DNA of 64,000 nt from NCBI GenBank assembly GCA_007922195.1, contig ML681991.1, forward strand, positions 47,339,734 to 47,403,733, written 5' to 3'. Positions 45,501 to 55,345 of this stretch are shown here, piece after piece (position 1 is the stretch's first letter; every line of letters begins with the position of its first letter). This DNA comes from Podocnemis expansa. Its lineage: Eukaryota > Chordata > Testudines > Podocnemididae. The notes under the pieces are model-generated. The model was not told where the DNA came from and did not search any database. It saw nothing but the letters and a program-made list of their open reading frames with translations. The position numbers and the translations under genes were made by a program.

Positions 45501-48500
45501 CGTGCTGGGCTTATCTTATCCGCTCTAAATGGCACCCTGGGCGTTCCCCCACTTATCTCAGCCAGCACAAAACTCCGCTTCCAGCATCCTGGACTTCTGT
45601 AATCCCATCTCCAAATGAGGCCAATGTCCACTTCAGCCATGTCTAATTACCCATTGCTCCCTCTTTGTTTGCCTTTCCTCCATTAACGCATGTGTCATTG
45701 GTGCTGTATCCCCAGCGTCCCATGCTTTCTTTTTCCAGGTCTCCACTCAGTGACTTATTCCCAAGTCCACAGTAGCTCTAATCACTTTAACCACCATTAA
45801 CACCAGGCTCAAAGTGCGAGGCAGGGGCTGCCTGCTCAACCTCCTATGACCCTGCCCAAAACCCCCATTAGAAGCTTGCTCTGTCCTCAGATTACCCTTC
45901 CATAATTCCAACTTGCTTTTTATTTTATATCATCTGATGACAAAACTGCTCCAAAACACCAGCGTCTTTTGATATGTCAAAGCTGGAAATCTGTGTGAAA
46001 AATTCCAGTGGTGCTCTTAGATCCAATCCTGGAGCACCCTCCTCAGCCACCCCACAATACTCATTATCACAGGCCTTGACAAATGTGTCACACACTTAGG
46101 GGCCAGCCCAACAACTGAGGCACCTAGGTGCACAGCACTGAGGAAGCCTCCTGCCAGTGAAAAATAGCCACCCAGTGCTGCTGAAGATGCTGGCGGCTTT
46201 TTTTTTTTTAAAGGTACCAGAGGGGTTCTCCATGAAAACAATACAGCACAGCTGGACAACACAGTGAAATTCCTGGGTGCCATGGCGACCTAGCCCTGGG
46301 ACTTGAGCCCCATGTTATCACCAGCCCAGGCAGTTCTCACTGAACTAGTGCCCCAGTCATACAGTGTACTATGGGGACTGCTCCCTCCAAGAGACCTCTT
46401 TTGCCAGCAACTCAGTCCTGCAAGGACAAAGCCAGCAGGAGTGGAAACAAGACAGCAAGTTTGCTTGCTGCTTTTACTTTGCCTGGCACGTCTTCCTTAT
46501 ATGGTATCTACAGTATCATTATTAAGACACACTGACTTTATGCCATACATATTTGAACACAATTAAAACATCATTAATGAGCCTTGGGTTTTGCTTATTC
46601 TAAATGCAGATTGCTTCTGCTTCAATTCTTTTGTTGAAATGCTTGGCTATGCAAGGGAATGCATGGTTTGGGAAGTGGAAGCTGTTTAGAATAGAATAGA
46701 ATAGAATAGAATAGAATTATAGGGTTGGAAGGGACCTCGTGAGATCATCGAATCCAGTCCCCCCGGGGCTTGAACCCAGGACCTTCTGCTGATCCAGACA
46801 GGGTAAATACAGGCCAAAGAAAAAGGTTCTGGTTCATACAGTGTAATACAACTGAGGAGTATGGTCCACATGGAGTTATATGGCCTTGGGAGGTTATATG
46901 GCCTGAACTATACATGGCTTTCGGGTTGTAGGGTTGCCAATGCATTGAATTTCAGTGCCAATGTATTTAAAAAACAAGGCTGTTTTCTGAGCACTGCCAC
47001 CACACCTCTCACCCCATTATTGCTATTAACATTAATATAAGCAGGACTAACCTACATTCACTTTCTGCAGCGCTCAGCAACTCTCAGCCTTGTTGTACAG
47101 AGATGGAAAAAAAAAAAATAATACAGCTGGAAGGGAGCTGGCCCATACATGGCTATGCTGGCAAGATAACACAAGAACAGCCATGCTGTGCCAAACCAGC
47201 CAGCGCGACGCCACCCTGTGTCCTGTTTCTCTCACAGTGGCCAGCACCAGGTGCTTCAGAAGGAACGGACAGAACAGGCCAGTTTCAGTTTCTGTCAGAC
47301 ATGGGGAGTTACATGGCCTGAGAGATGCGGGAAGTTATGTGGCCTGAGGGGACTGATCCAAATGGTATTTTAAGACCCAGGGTGTCTGACCTGTGCAAGA
47401 TTCCCTGACACTGGGAGGGTATAAGGCAGGGGTTGGCAACCTTTGCCAGCCCCGTGCCAGCCATGCCCACCTCACCCCCAGTGGGTGCCAGGGGTGGGGC
47501 CAAAGGGGGGCAGGGCCAGGCCTCTGCTTTGCAGCTAGGGCCAGCACCCACCCCCGCAGTGGCAGGTGGTCTCCAAGATTCAGCGCCAGGGCAGCCGGGC
47601 ACCCACTCAGGGCCGTCCCAGGGGGCAAGAGGGGCAATCGCCCCACACTGTCCTGCCAAGCAGGGCAGCGCAGGGTCCGCACCGTCCTCCCGTGCCAGGG
47701 GCCAGGCGAGTTGGCCAAAAGTGGCATTTGGCTTAGCTTTCCCAGTCTCCACTCCCCCACCACACATGCTGCTTTTGGCTGTGCTGGAGCAGTGGGGAGG
47801 GGGAGGGAGGCAGCGTGGGGCCCATATGGCTACCCACTGCCCCAGCTGCGCTGCCTCCTCCCCCCTCCCCGCTGCTCTGGCACAGCCAAAAGCAGCACGC
47901 TTGGCAGGGTGGGGAAGGGGAGACCGGGAGAACTGAGCTGGGTGCCACTTTTGGCCAGCTCACCCGGTCCCCAGCATGGGACGGCTGGCCCCGATCCCCA
48001 CTGCCTGCAACCCCCTAGGGATGGCCCTGCCCCCAGCAGCAGTGGGTGGCTTCTGGGGGTCACGGTTCAAGCTGGCACCTGCCCCCGCCAGCAGCAGCTC
48101 CAGGCTGGCCAACCTGCCCCGCTCCCCTCTAGCCCTGCCCAGCAGGGTGCAGAGCCAGCCGGGGCCAGGAGCTGTGTGCCACAGCTTCCTAGTCCCTGCT
48201 GGCCGTGCTCTCCAGCAGGGAAGCACAGCCAGTGGGGGAGATGGGGGGCTGAGTGGCACTATGTGTCACCTAGGCTCAGCCGCCAGGGTTTGCTGACCCC
48301 TGGTATAAGGCCTACAGAGATGGTCTGTTCAAGGCTATATGGCCTGACAGGATTGGTTCAGACAGGGTTATACACCTGAGTGGAGGCTTATCCATATTGG
48401 ATTACATGGCCTGGAGTCTCTGGTCTATACAGGATTATATGGTGAGGTGAGGGTGGGCATAAGAGCTGGTCTGTAAAAGGCTATATGACCTGCAGGCGTG

Positions 48501-51476
48501 GGTCCCGATGGGATTATAAAGTGGAGGCTGGTCCATATATGATTACATGGCCCAGAGTCTCTTATTTGTACATAGCTATGTGCTATTTGGTTCACAGGAA
48601 GTGGCAGGCTTGCTAAAAGCCCTTTCCCCAGTCTAAGGGAATGGGGCTCCTAGGCCCCAAAATTAGCAGAAAATGGGGAGAATGAACATGGAGGGGGGTC
48701 AAAGTGTCAAACAGCGGGAACTAGAAAGGAACATGGAGCAGAGAACCCCAGACAGCATCCAGCGCTCCCAGCAGGTGTCCAAGGAGTCTGTGGACATTGC
48801 TTGGAGGAACTCTGCCTGGACATGTGAGTGGACTCACGAACAAAAGTAGGCCCCACAGTTGCAGGGCACCGCCTCAGCCAACCTCCTCTCTCTGGTCTTG
48901 TAGATGGCCACTTTGGCCAGAGCTAAGAGGAGTGTGACAAAAAGGTCTTACATCTTTGTAGGGCCATGTTATGCATATAGGAACACGTCACTGTTCCCTC
49001 TAAGCTGTGTGCATGTGTGCACATAACAGGTCATAAAACCCGTGCACACAACAAAATAAAATGTGCACAAAAAATTCAACAGTACTAATACTGGCGCACA
49101 CAAAGAAATCTTTTGCACACACTGCCTATAAAAAATTAAAGGGAATATTAGAAAAGATGCACTGAGAAGCAGGGGCGTCGCTGCCCCGGGGAAGCACCTG
49201 GGCCACTGGCACAGGCCACGCCTCCTGGCCGGGGATGGGGCCCGGAGCGGATGCAAGTGGCTGAGCCCCGGACCCCCGGCTGGGGACAGGGCCAGAAGCG
49301 GCCTCTGCGGCTGTGGGTGGCCAAGCCCCAGATCCTCAGCTGCGGATGGGGCTGCCATGGCCGCAGCGGCTAGCCCCGGATCTCCAGCTGGGGATGGGGC
49401 TGCCACCGCCACGGGAGGCTGGGCTCCAGATCCCCCGCAGCCGTGGGCAGCCGGGCCCCAGATCCTTGCCTAGGGATGGGGCTGCCACGGCCACGGGCAG
49501 GTAGCCCCAGATCCCCAGCTCCGGACGGGGCCGCTGCGGGAGGCTGGGCTTCAGATCCCCTGCTGGGGATGGGGCCAGGAGCGGCCTCCGTGGCCGCGGG
49601 CAGCTGAGCTCCAGATCCCCCGCCAGGGATAAGGCTGGCGGCTGGGCCCCGGATCTTGGAGCTGGAGACCGAAAGAGGCGGGCAACGCGCCAGACCCGGG
49701 TCACTGGCACCGGGATTCGGGGCACGTGCCCTGTGTGCCTGGCACCAGCAACGCCCCTGCAGAGAAGTGCAGCCAGAAACTCAGAAGACATTCTGGAGGA
49801 GCCAGAACAGGGGCTGCAGTGTGGCACATTCATGGTACACGTCTGCCAGCATCTTCCTCACACTACAGAAGAGGCAAGTATTGGAGTGAGGGATGAAACG
49901 CGCCAAGTATATGCTTACCCTCGTGGCTCTGCGGAGAAGTCCCCAACTAATGTCCCCAGTAGGCCATGGGGTCAGGACGCAACACATGCTGCTGACCAAT
50001 GGTCCTTGCCTTATGCAGGTGGTAGAAGGTCCCACCCTTTGATGCCTGGACAGGACGGAAGGCAGGGAAACGCAGAATGCAGAGCACGAGGGTAGGCCCA
50101 AGAATGTCAGTAAAGCTACCTTTACTTTTGTAGAGGGTTACATGGTGTGCTAGAGGGTGTAAGGCCTGGGGACCTGGTCCATTCAAGACTATGGGTACGT
50201 CTACACCAACAGCAGTGAATTTGCTGCCGTCAGTTTGGGCTTCTGGGAGTGGATCATGGTGAGTGTGAACTCAGCGCGCTGCTCCTGGAAGCCAACCCCA
50301 GAAGTCCTGGGGGTCAAGGGGCTTAGGGGAAAGCTGAGTGTAGTGGCTAGCACCCCTGCTTAACATGCAGAAGGTCCTGGGTTCAATTCCCAGGGGGATG
50401 GACTCAATGATCTCACGAGGTCCCTTCCAGCCCTATGATCTGATTGATTTGACCACAAGTGACTTGCAGCCAGCTTTCCCCTAATGTATAACGACGGCTT
50501 AAAAAGTTGCCACCATTAACCCGAGGAACTTTACGCTCCTTGTGTAAACAGCAGTCGACTGCTGTTGAATTTTGCTAACGTGTAGACTAGAGCTATATGA
50601 CCCGAAGGAGTTGGTCCTGGCAGGATTACCTAGGTGGAAGCTGGTCCATAGAGATTTATACGGCCTGGGTGTCTGATCTGTACGGTTCCACAAGTGTAGC
50701 AGTGTTAGTCTAGTTCAGCAAAACAAAGATGGAGTCTGGCAAAGACTAACAAATTTATTTATCACACGAGCTCTAGTGGGAGAAAATCCCACTTGGTTGG
50801 ATGCTTGAAGACGGAGAATTTACAGATGGTCCTGGCCCGCAAGTTCTCCATCTTCAAGCATGTAATGAAGTGGGATTTTCTCACAGTAAAGCTCATGTGA
50901 CAAATAAATGCCAATTTCAAATGGGATAGCTGTGTTAGTCTAGTCCAGTAAAAAAACAACAAGCAGTTGTGTGGCACTTTAAGACTAACAGATAAATCTG
51001 TTATTTATTTATTTATTTATCAATCAATCAATCAGTTAGTCTTAAAGTGCCACACAACTGCTTGTTGTTTTTTTTACAAGTAAACGTCAGTCTTTAGCTG
51101 GTCTGTTGAGGGTTGGCTTGCGATGGGGCACGGGGTCCGGGCAGCCGGTCCACACGTGGCTGAGGGGCTCTGCGGCCGAGGGGTGCTCACGGGGCCCTCG
51201 GGACCGGGCACACAGGCGGGGAGGGGGAGGGGGTCGGGCTAGCACGGACTATACAGCCTGGGGGGGGAGGGGGAGGGTGCCCCGGGCGGCGCGGGACCGA
51301 GGCGCCGAGGCCGCCCCGCGAAGCCTTCACGCGCCAGTGACGCAGCCCCGCTCGTGCCTACGCATGAAGCACCGCGCGGGAGAGGAGGGGGAGGGGTCAC
51401 TCACCCGAAGCGCGGAGAGACCCCCGCGTGCAGCCCCAAGCTTCCGCCAGCGCCGGGCAGCCGTGGAGGCCGCCAT
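39556..51476 (-). CDS. METTL17: METTL17, mitochondrial ribosome small-subunit assembly factor (14 exons)
   Basis: Coding exons, 5' to 3': 51405-51476, 44304-44457, 43787-43936, 43482-43551, 42953-43034, 42638-42711, 42444-42538, 42098-42168, 41379-41486, 41102-41170, 40595-40645, 40411-40503, 40084-40268, 39556-39775. All joins use GT-AG and the 1494-base frame stays open (497 aa; human is about 456). METTL17 is a mitochondrial protein with a methyltransferase-like fold that binds the assembling small ribosomal subunit. Visible support: a basic N-terminus ([14 protein letters not shown]) suited to mitochondrial import; [18 protein letters not shown] (153-170); the SAM motif I site DFGSGTGS (191-198); [51 protein letters not shown]; the Fe-S cysteine region CPHHLPC (333-339) plus C350; [11 protein letters not shown] (398-408); and [11 protein letters not shown]. 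Exon 1 is separated by a 6.9 kb repeat-filled intron. The C-terminal tail (after about 447) is proline- and acid-rich and variable. Confidence 0.97.
40700..40925. repeat. Degenerate tandem repeat in METTL17 intron 10
   Basis: Units of about 65-75 bases follow 'ctgacctggacacctgggtcc...tccttccctctggaggg'. At least three copies. Confidence 0.5.
41701..42058. mobile_element. hAT element in METTL17 intron 8
   Basis: Starts cagaggtcagtaatgttt and ends, reversed, caggggttggcaaccttc. Flanks cactagat (41693-41700) and cactagac (42059-42066) match 7 of 8. It belongs to the same family as 6663-7489 and 47427-48302. Confidence 0.8.
42797..42945 (+). repeat. Two adjoining MIR-like SINE fragments in METTL17 intron 5
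   Basis: Two copies of gatctagtggttagagcagg / gagtctagtgggttgagcag, each followed by 'gagccaggact' or 'gagccagaact' and 'gggctct'. A third, inverted, lies at about 42385-42425 in intron 7. Confidence 0.5.
43150..43460 (+). repeat. Degenerate tandem repeat in METTL17 intron 4
   Basis: Four copies of 'gccccaccccagagctggctgcatctcagtgctgggtgag', spaced about 85-100 bases. The reverse complement of the same unit occurs at 43985-44215. Confidence 0.65.
43985..44215 (-). repeat. Inverted copy of the intron tandem repeat, METTL17 intron 2
   Basis: 'ctgagctgagatgcacccagctctgg' recurs three times, the reverse complement of the 43150-43460 unit. The two arrays face each other across exons 3 and 4. Confidence 0.6.
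45340..46680. other. Intron 1 DNA without recognised features
   Basis: Short ORFs, a T-run at 46199-46210, no exon-like segment. METTL17 needs no further exon here. Confidence 0.4.
46686..46800 (-). repeat. Cry I-type tRNA SINE with CR1-like tail, 5'-truncated
   Basis: Reversed, it reads gcagaaggtcctgggttcaa (B-box region), then gatctcacgaggtcccttcc, the CR1-like tail, ending in (ATTCT)n. It matches the 50336 copy in the opposite orientation. Confidence 0.7.
47427..48302. mobile_element. hAT element, 'caggggttggcaac' family, perfect target duplication
   Basis: Ends caggggttggcaacc (47427) and reversed caggggtcagcaaac (48302). The octamer gtataagg is exact on both sides (47419-47426, 48303-48310). 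GC-rich, with a nested second element at 47608-48029. It explains the long plus-strand ORF across 47393-48379. Confidence 0.9.
47608..48029. mobile_element. Nested hAT element, 'cagggccgtccc' family
   Basis: Starts cagggccgtcccaggggg and ends, reversed, cagggccatccctagggg. Flanks cacccact and cccccagc agree at only 5 of 8. The interior has an inverted pair around 'gctgctttt(g)gctgtgc' (47768 and 47882). Confidence 0.7.
48990..49152. repeat. 'gttccctctaagctg' MITE, copy in METTL17 intron 1
   Basis: gttccctctaagctgtgtgc...gtgcacacaacaaaataaaa...attaaagggaatatt; same family as 53702-54054. Confidence 0.65.
49170..49759. mobile_element. hAT element with GC-rich tandem interior
   Basis: Ends caggggcgtcgctgcc (49170) and reversed caggggcgttgctggt (49759). 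Flanks ctgagaag (49162-49169) and cagagaag (49760-49767) match 7 of 8. Inside, 'ccagatcccc(a/c)gctggggatggggc' repeats about seven times. Confidence 0.8.
50194..50589. mobile_element. Harbinger-like MITE containing a nested SINE
   Basis: Ends ggtacgtctacacc and reversed tagtctacacgtta. The interior is palindromic (cagcagt...actgctg, cttaggggaaagctg / cagctttcccctaa). A Cry I-type SINE lies near the centre. The host array continues on both sides. Confidence 0.7.
50336..50450 (+). repeat. Cry I-type tRNA-derived SINE with CR1-like tail
   Basis: A-box-like tagtggctagcacc, perfect B-box ggttcaattcc (50380-50390), tRNA-like arm, then gatctcacgaggtcccttcc and ccctatgatctgattgatt. This tail is shared with CR1 LINEs that move the SINE. 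Diagnostic of cryptodiran turtles. Confidence 0.8.
50687..51078. repeat. Two adjacent foldback-family F copies
   Basis: 50687-50904 is one palindromic copy (gtgttagtctagttcagc...ctcatgtgacaaataaatg). 50907-51078 is a second with a short tttatttattt centre and cacacaactgcttgttgttt mirror. They lie immediately downstream of METTL17 exon 1 within intron 1. Confidence 0.8.
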
Positions 51477-51720
51477 CTTGGTAACGTCACACACCCCTCC
51501 AAAGCCCGCCCACTGGTAGCTGCTAGCCAATCAGAAGACGAAACCCCGGACCAATCGCGGGCGCATATGTAAATGAGAACTTGGGCGCCTGTTGGAGCGG
51601 CCGTTAGACCACCCACGCGGTGGGAGGGGGCGCCCAGGTTCGCGCGCGCCGACCAGGCCACGCCCCTCCGTGCCGTGGCTGATTGGGCGATATCCGTTCA
51701 CTCCCTTGCCGACCCCTAGA
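51110..51720. promoter_or_regulatory. METTL17: CpG island promoter of METTL17
   Basis: This stretch is rich in CG dinucleotides (for example gcggccgagg, cgggcggcgcggg, cgcgcgcgccgacc), unlike the surrounding CpG-poor repeats. It covers METTL17 exon 1 and its upstream side, and holds several CCAAT or ATTGG boxes. The island could drive a divergent plus-strand transcript, but I see no coding exon to the right. Confidence 0.7.
51469..51480 (-). promoter_or_regulatory. METTL17: YY1-type motif overlapping the METTL17 start codon
   Basis: The minus strand reads CAAGATGGCGGC, the classic YY1 site that commonly sits at the start of housekeeping genes for mitochondrial proteins. Its ATG is the chosen initiator. 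Just upstream is a CRE-like GTGACGTTAC (51481-51490). CCAAT boxes lie at 51526-51530 and 51551-51555. Confidence 0.6.
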
Positions 51721-52545
51721 GTTTCTGTGGCTTATTTGCATACTGGGCCGTCATTGGACACTGAGGGGCCTTCTCCTTTCTCCCCTGGGAGGGAATTGTC
51801 AGCCCCTGCGGTCGCGATATGGTCCCCCTCCTGATTATTGGGGTGAGGCCCGATAGTCGTGATTAGCCCTGATCTGTGTTTGGGGACTGCTCGAGGCAAG
51901 GGATTCCCAACAGCCCTAAAGCCTGGGCAAGGAGGCGGGTTAATCCGGATTAAGGTGGGTAGGTTCCCACAAGGGTCTGGCTTTGATTTGGGGGCTTTCC
52001 CCTGACGGTGCGGCTGCAGGGAGCCGATTTCCCCGGGAATGGTCTTTGCAAAAACGGGGAGCGTCCACTGGCCCTATGGAAACGTGCTATATCAAAGGGG
52101 TGGAAGTGGCACTGCTTTGTAACAAGCGCCTTTTCTTTGGAAAAGAGGGGGCTAGAAGACATTTAACTAACTACCGATTTATTTGCTTTCAAAGTGTGGG
52201 GCGGGGAACCATTTTACTTGGAAATTTTCTTTGCAATTGGGGAGAGGAGGCTTGAACCAGTTTAACGGGGGCTTATTTTCGGGGCGGCGGCCCAAAAAAG
52301 GGCAGGATTATAAAGGCTGCCTCATACTATGGTGATTTTTGCAGCAGGTGGGTGGGAGGGGGGCTATAGACCTATGCAAAGTTGAGGGAACTGTCAAGGG
52401 GTTTTATTCTTAAACAAGAATTTAGTTGATGGGGGGAGAAGGTTGCGAGGATTTAAATAGACACATCTTGGTCTTGATCTAAGAATGGATATGTGGTCTG
52501 GATTTGGAGGGATTTAAGGGGAGGGGTTTTACTCTGCAACTCCCT
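51721..52545. other. Intergenic DNA upstream of METTL17, no gene
   Basis: ORFs 51950-52255 on both strands lack domains. GC content falls away from the island. Confidence 0.4.
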
Positions 52546-52551
52546 CTACCT

Positions 52552-52761
52552 CAGGGGTCTCAAACTCAAATCACCACGAGGGTCGCATGAGGACGAGTAG
52601 AGGGCTGCATGAGGGCTAGTACAATAGCCCGAGGGCCACACCACTGAAACCTTTTCATACAACAATATTGCAAATATCAGTGACAATAGCATCATTGCAG
52701 GCCACAGGAAATAGCTTTACGGGCCGAATGTGGCCCGCAGGCCACATGTGTGAGACCCCTG
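52552..52761. mobile_element. Short hAT MITE, 'caggggtctcaaac' ends
   Basis: Starts caggggtctcaaactcaa and ends, reversed, caggggtctcacacatg. Contains 'ggccacat/gtggcccgcaggcc'. Target duplication not clear. Confidence 0.7.
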
Positions 52762-53459
52762 TTCAATCCAGGGCCGTCCCTGGGGGGGTGCGGGGCCCTG
52801 GGCAAAGCACCCTGTGTGGGGCCCCACACCCCCGCCAGCACTGGGGGGGGCAGGGCCAGTTGGCCCAGGGGAGCGTCTGACAGGGCAAATCATTCCCTAA
52901 CCCCTCCAGGTTCCTGTTGCTGAATATCAGGAGCCACGAAGCTTCACTAATAGGAGTAGGAGGGAGGGTGATGGATCATACTGTCCCTGGGACTTCCAGC
53001 CAACTTGCATAGGTTCCCCATGCACTAGGGAAGTTGATGGCATCTGGGTGCGCAGCTGGCACTTGGCTCCGTGTCCAGCTGTGAGATGCCACCCTGCCAA
53101 CCCATACCAGACACATCTACTGCTGTGGTTCTCAAGATTTTTAAATAGATCCCACTCCTCCCATGAACTTTGCTATGATGCTTGCCTTCCCCTTTTCGGA
53201 GGCAGCAAGAGAATGGGGAGGAGGGGAGGATAGAGGGGGGTGTCAGGAGAATAAGGGGAGAAGTGCAGGTGGCAGGCACCAGGGAAGGCAGCACAGCATC
53301 TACTACAATTTTTCCCATGCTGCTTCTTCCCTAGGCCAAATGCTTGGGTATACTGCAGGGCAGGAAATTTAAAAAGTCTCTGGCCTAGTCCCAGCTAACA
53401 GGTGCATGCAAACCAGGTGGGGGGAGTTATGGAACCCATGAGGCAAACAAGTCCATTTC

Positions 53460-53690
53460 ACTCAGGAGGGAAAAGCAAGAAGGATCCACCCCAGAAAGCA
53501 AGGGGGGGGCAGGAATAAAGGAAAATAACAAAATACAAGATGAAAGTCATGTCTGATCACCAGCTGTTTACAATGATCACACAAGAGCTCTGGGGAAGTA
53601 AGACATAGGAAGTTCCATAGATTAAGCCGAGAGTCAGCAAATATAAAAGATGGGTAGAAAGATGAAAACTTACCCAGTATCTGTGGGAGA
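53460..53690 (+). repeat. LTR-like repeat, copy 2
   Basis: ggatccaccccagaaagcaa, agatgaaagtcatgt, gcaaatataaaagatgggta; matches 25312-25590 in order. Confidence 0.5.
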
Positions 53691-53701
53691 ATGGGCAGGC
53701 A

Positions 53702-54054
53702 ACTATGTTCCCTCTAAGCTCTGAACGTGTGCACACACACACAGGTTGTGAAACCCACACACACAACAAAATAAAGCATGCACAAAAAAATTCAACAGTG
53801 CTAATATTTTTATGCTACTTTAAGAAGGTGACTTCAAGTAGCATGTTTCAAATAAGGTTTTGTAATTTATGAAATCATTTCCATCACCATATCAAAATAT
53901 TTAGCTATTATTTGCATCACACACTTACTGCATTGCAGTCACAAGTTTGACCACACTCACTGGAGTGTGCACCAATTTAGACGCTGGTTCCAAAAATTTG
54001 CACAGAAGAAAATTTTTGCACACACAGCCTATGAAAAATTAGAGGGAACACTGG
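53702..54054. mobile_element. MITE with 'gttccctctaagct' ends
   Basis: Starts atgttccctctaagctctga and ends gaaaaattagagggaacact. The subterminal 'gcacacaca' tracts are mirrored. No ORF. Confidence 0.7.
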
Positions 54055-54487
54055 CAGGCGACACTAATTGTCACCTACTCACCCTGGGATGGGCAGGGGT
54101 AATTCAAACATCAAGAGATTAGTTTAAAAACATAGTATAATCTTTGGCCAAAAAAACCCCAAAAACTTACTTTTGCCATTCTTTTGATTTTTGATTGCTT
54201 GAAACTGGCAATACTGTATAAGTTAATACCATACACTTCACTCAAGGAGTTCCTTTCCCTACTTGTATTCTTCCTGCTAGTGTAGGACCAGGCTTCTGTA
54301 GCTACAATGTAGGGACACAGATAGATAAAATGAATTGAATGTACCTTTAAAGCATCTGCTAGACAACACTGTATCTGTTCTTTAATATCATAACTGAAAT
54401 AACTAACTCAGTTTAATAGACATTATAGCCAATGTCCAACAAAGCTGGATGTTGTGAATTTAGAACTCCATTTTTGGAATTTCATGT

Positions 54488-54715
54488 GCATGTGTGAACA
54501 AGATGTGTGAATGAAGGGTGTATGTGATGAATAAGTCAACACCAGCCTGTCCTGACAAAATTCAAGTGCTACCTTAATGGCTAAGCCATGCAAACAACTC
54601 CCACAAAAGCAAGAATCCACCCCAGAAAGAAAAGAACAAAACAAAAAGTGAAAGTCATGTTTGTAAATGGCTGATGATCAAAGATCACACATGATCCCTG
54701 GCTAGGCCTGCCTGC
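54488..54715 (+). repeat. LTR-like repeat, copy 3
   Basis: gtgtgaatgaagggtgtatg, ccagcctgtcctgaca, atccaccccagaaagaaaag and aaagtcatgt; same order as copies 1 and 2. Confidence 0.5.
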
Positions 54716-54776
54716 AGCCCACGAGTCTTGCCCCTGAGCTAGGTGGAGGAGATCCCAGCCAGACCTGCCCATTGGC

Positions 54777-55345
54777 TTGCTGGTATCACCACCTGGGCTT
54801 GGGGGGGCGGGGTGCAGATGATGCCTGGCTCAGCCCGACCTCTGCCCTTGCTGCCTGGGCTTGTGGTGGACAACCGCAGGCCCATGTGCCCCCCAGCCCT
54901 GCCACCTTGGCTTTAGACAGGAATGACAGCTGCTCGGCTGTGCCCCCTGGGGCTTACCACCTGAGCATCGGGGAGGAGGGGGTAACCCTGCCCCTGACCT
55001 CACCGCCTGGGCTTAGGGAAAATGACCAATGGCCCAGCCTGCCTCCTGGCTCCCCAGCCTCGCCACCGGTGTTTGACCACTGGCCAAGGCTCCCCCCAGC
55101 CTCACTGCCTTGGCTTATGGGGGGGAAGACCCCTGGCCTGGCCTGCCCACTGAGCCTCACCACCTGGGCTTGGGGGAAGCGACGCAGGGCCCAGCCTTGC
55201 TGCTGGCGCCCCCCCAGCCTTGCTGCCTGGCCTAGGGGGAGAGGACCCCTGGCCCAGCCTGCCCCTTAGCCTTGCAGCCTGGGCTGAGGGGGGAACCTTG
55301 CCCCAGCCTGCCCTCCAGCCTCACCACCTGGCCGGGGGGGATGGG
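54777..55345. repeat. GC-rich minisatellite, about 70-base unit
   Basis: Eight or so copies of 'cctggcccagcctgcccactgagcctcaccacctgggcttggggg' with drift. Chance ORFs on both strands come from this array. Confidence 0.65.

Larger units (their letters stand above)
44500..50690. repeat. Dispersed minisatellite in METTL17 intron 1 ('ttatatggcctg' theme)
   Basis: Units of about 35-45 bases on the pattern 'gtctggtccatayaggrttatatggcctgr' appear at 44500-45330, 46800-46940, 47290-47420, 48303-48600, 50120-50193 and 50590-50690. They are interrupted by transposons. The same units resume on each side of the hAT element (47427-48302) and the MITE (50194-50589), so those inserted into an existing array. 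Confidence 0.65.

Noticed and set aside
47393..48379. 328 aa plus-strand ORF
   Set aside because: It spans a hAT element with its nested hAT and both target-site borders. Composition is GC-driven (Pro/Ala/Gly) with no domain.
50341..50400. A functional tRNA gene
   Set aside because: It has a perfect B-box but is fused to a CR1-like tail and has a poor cloverleaf; this is a tRNA-derived SINE.
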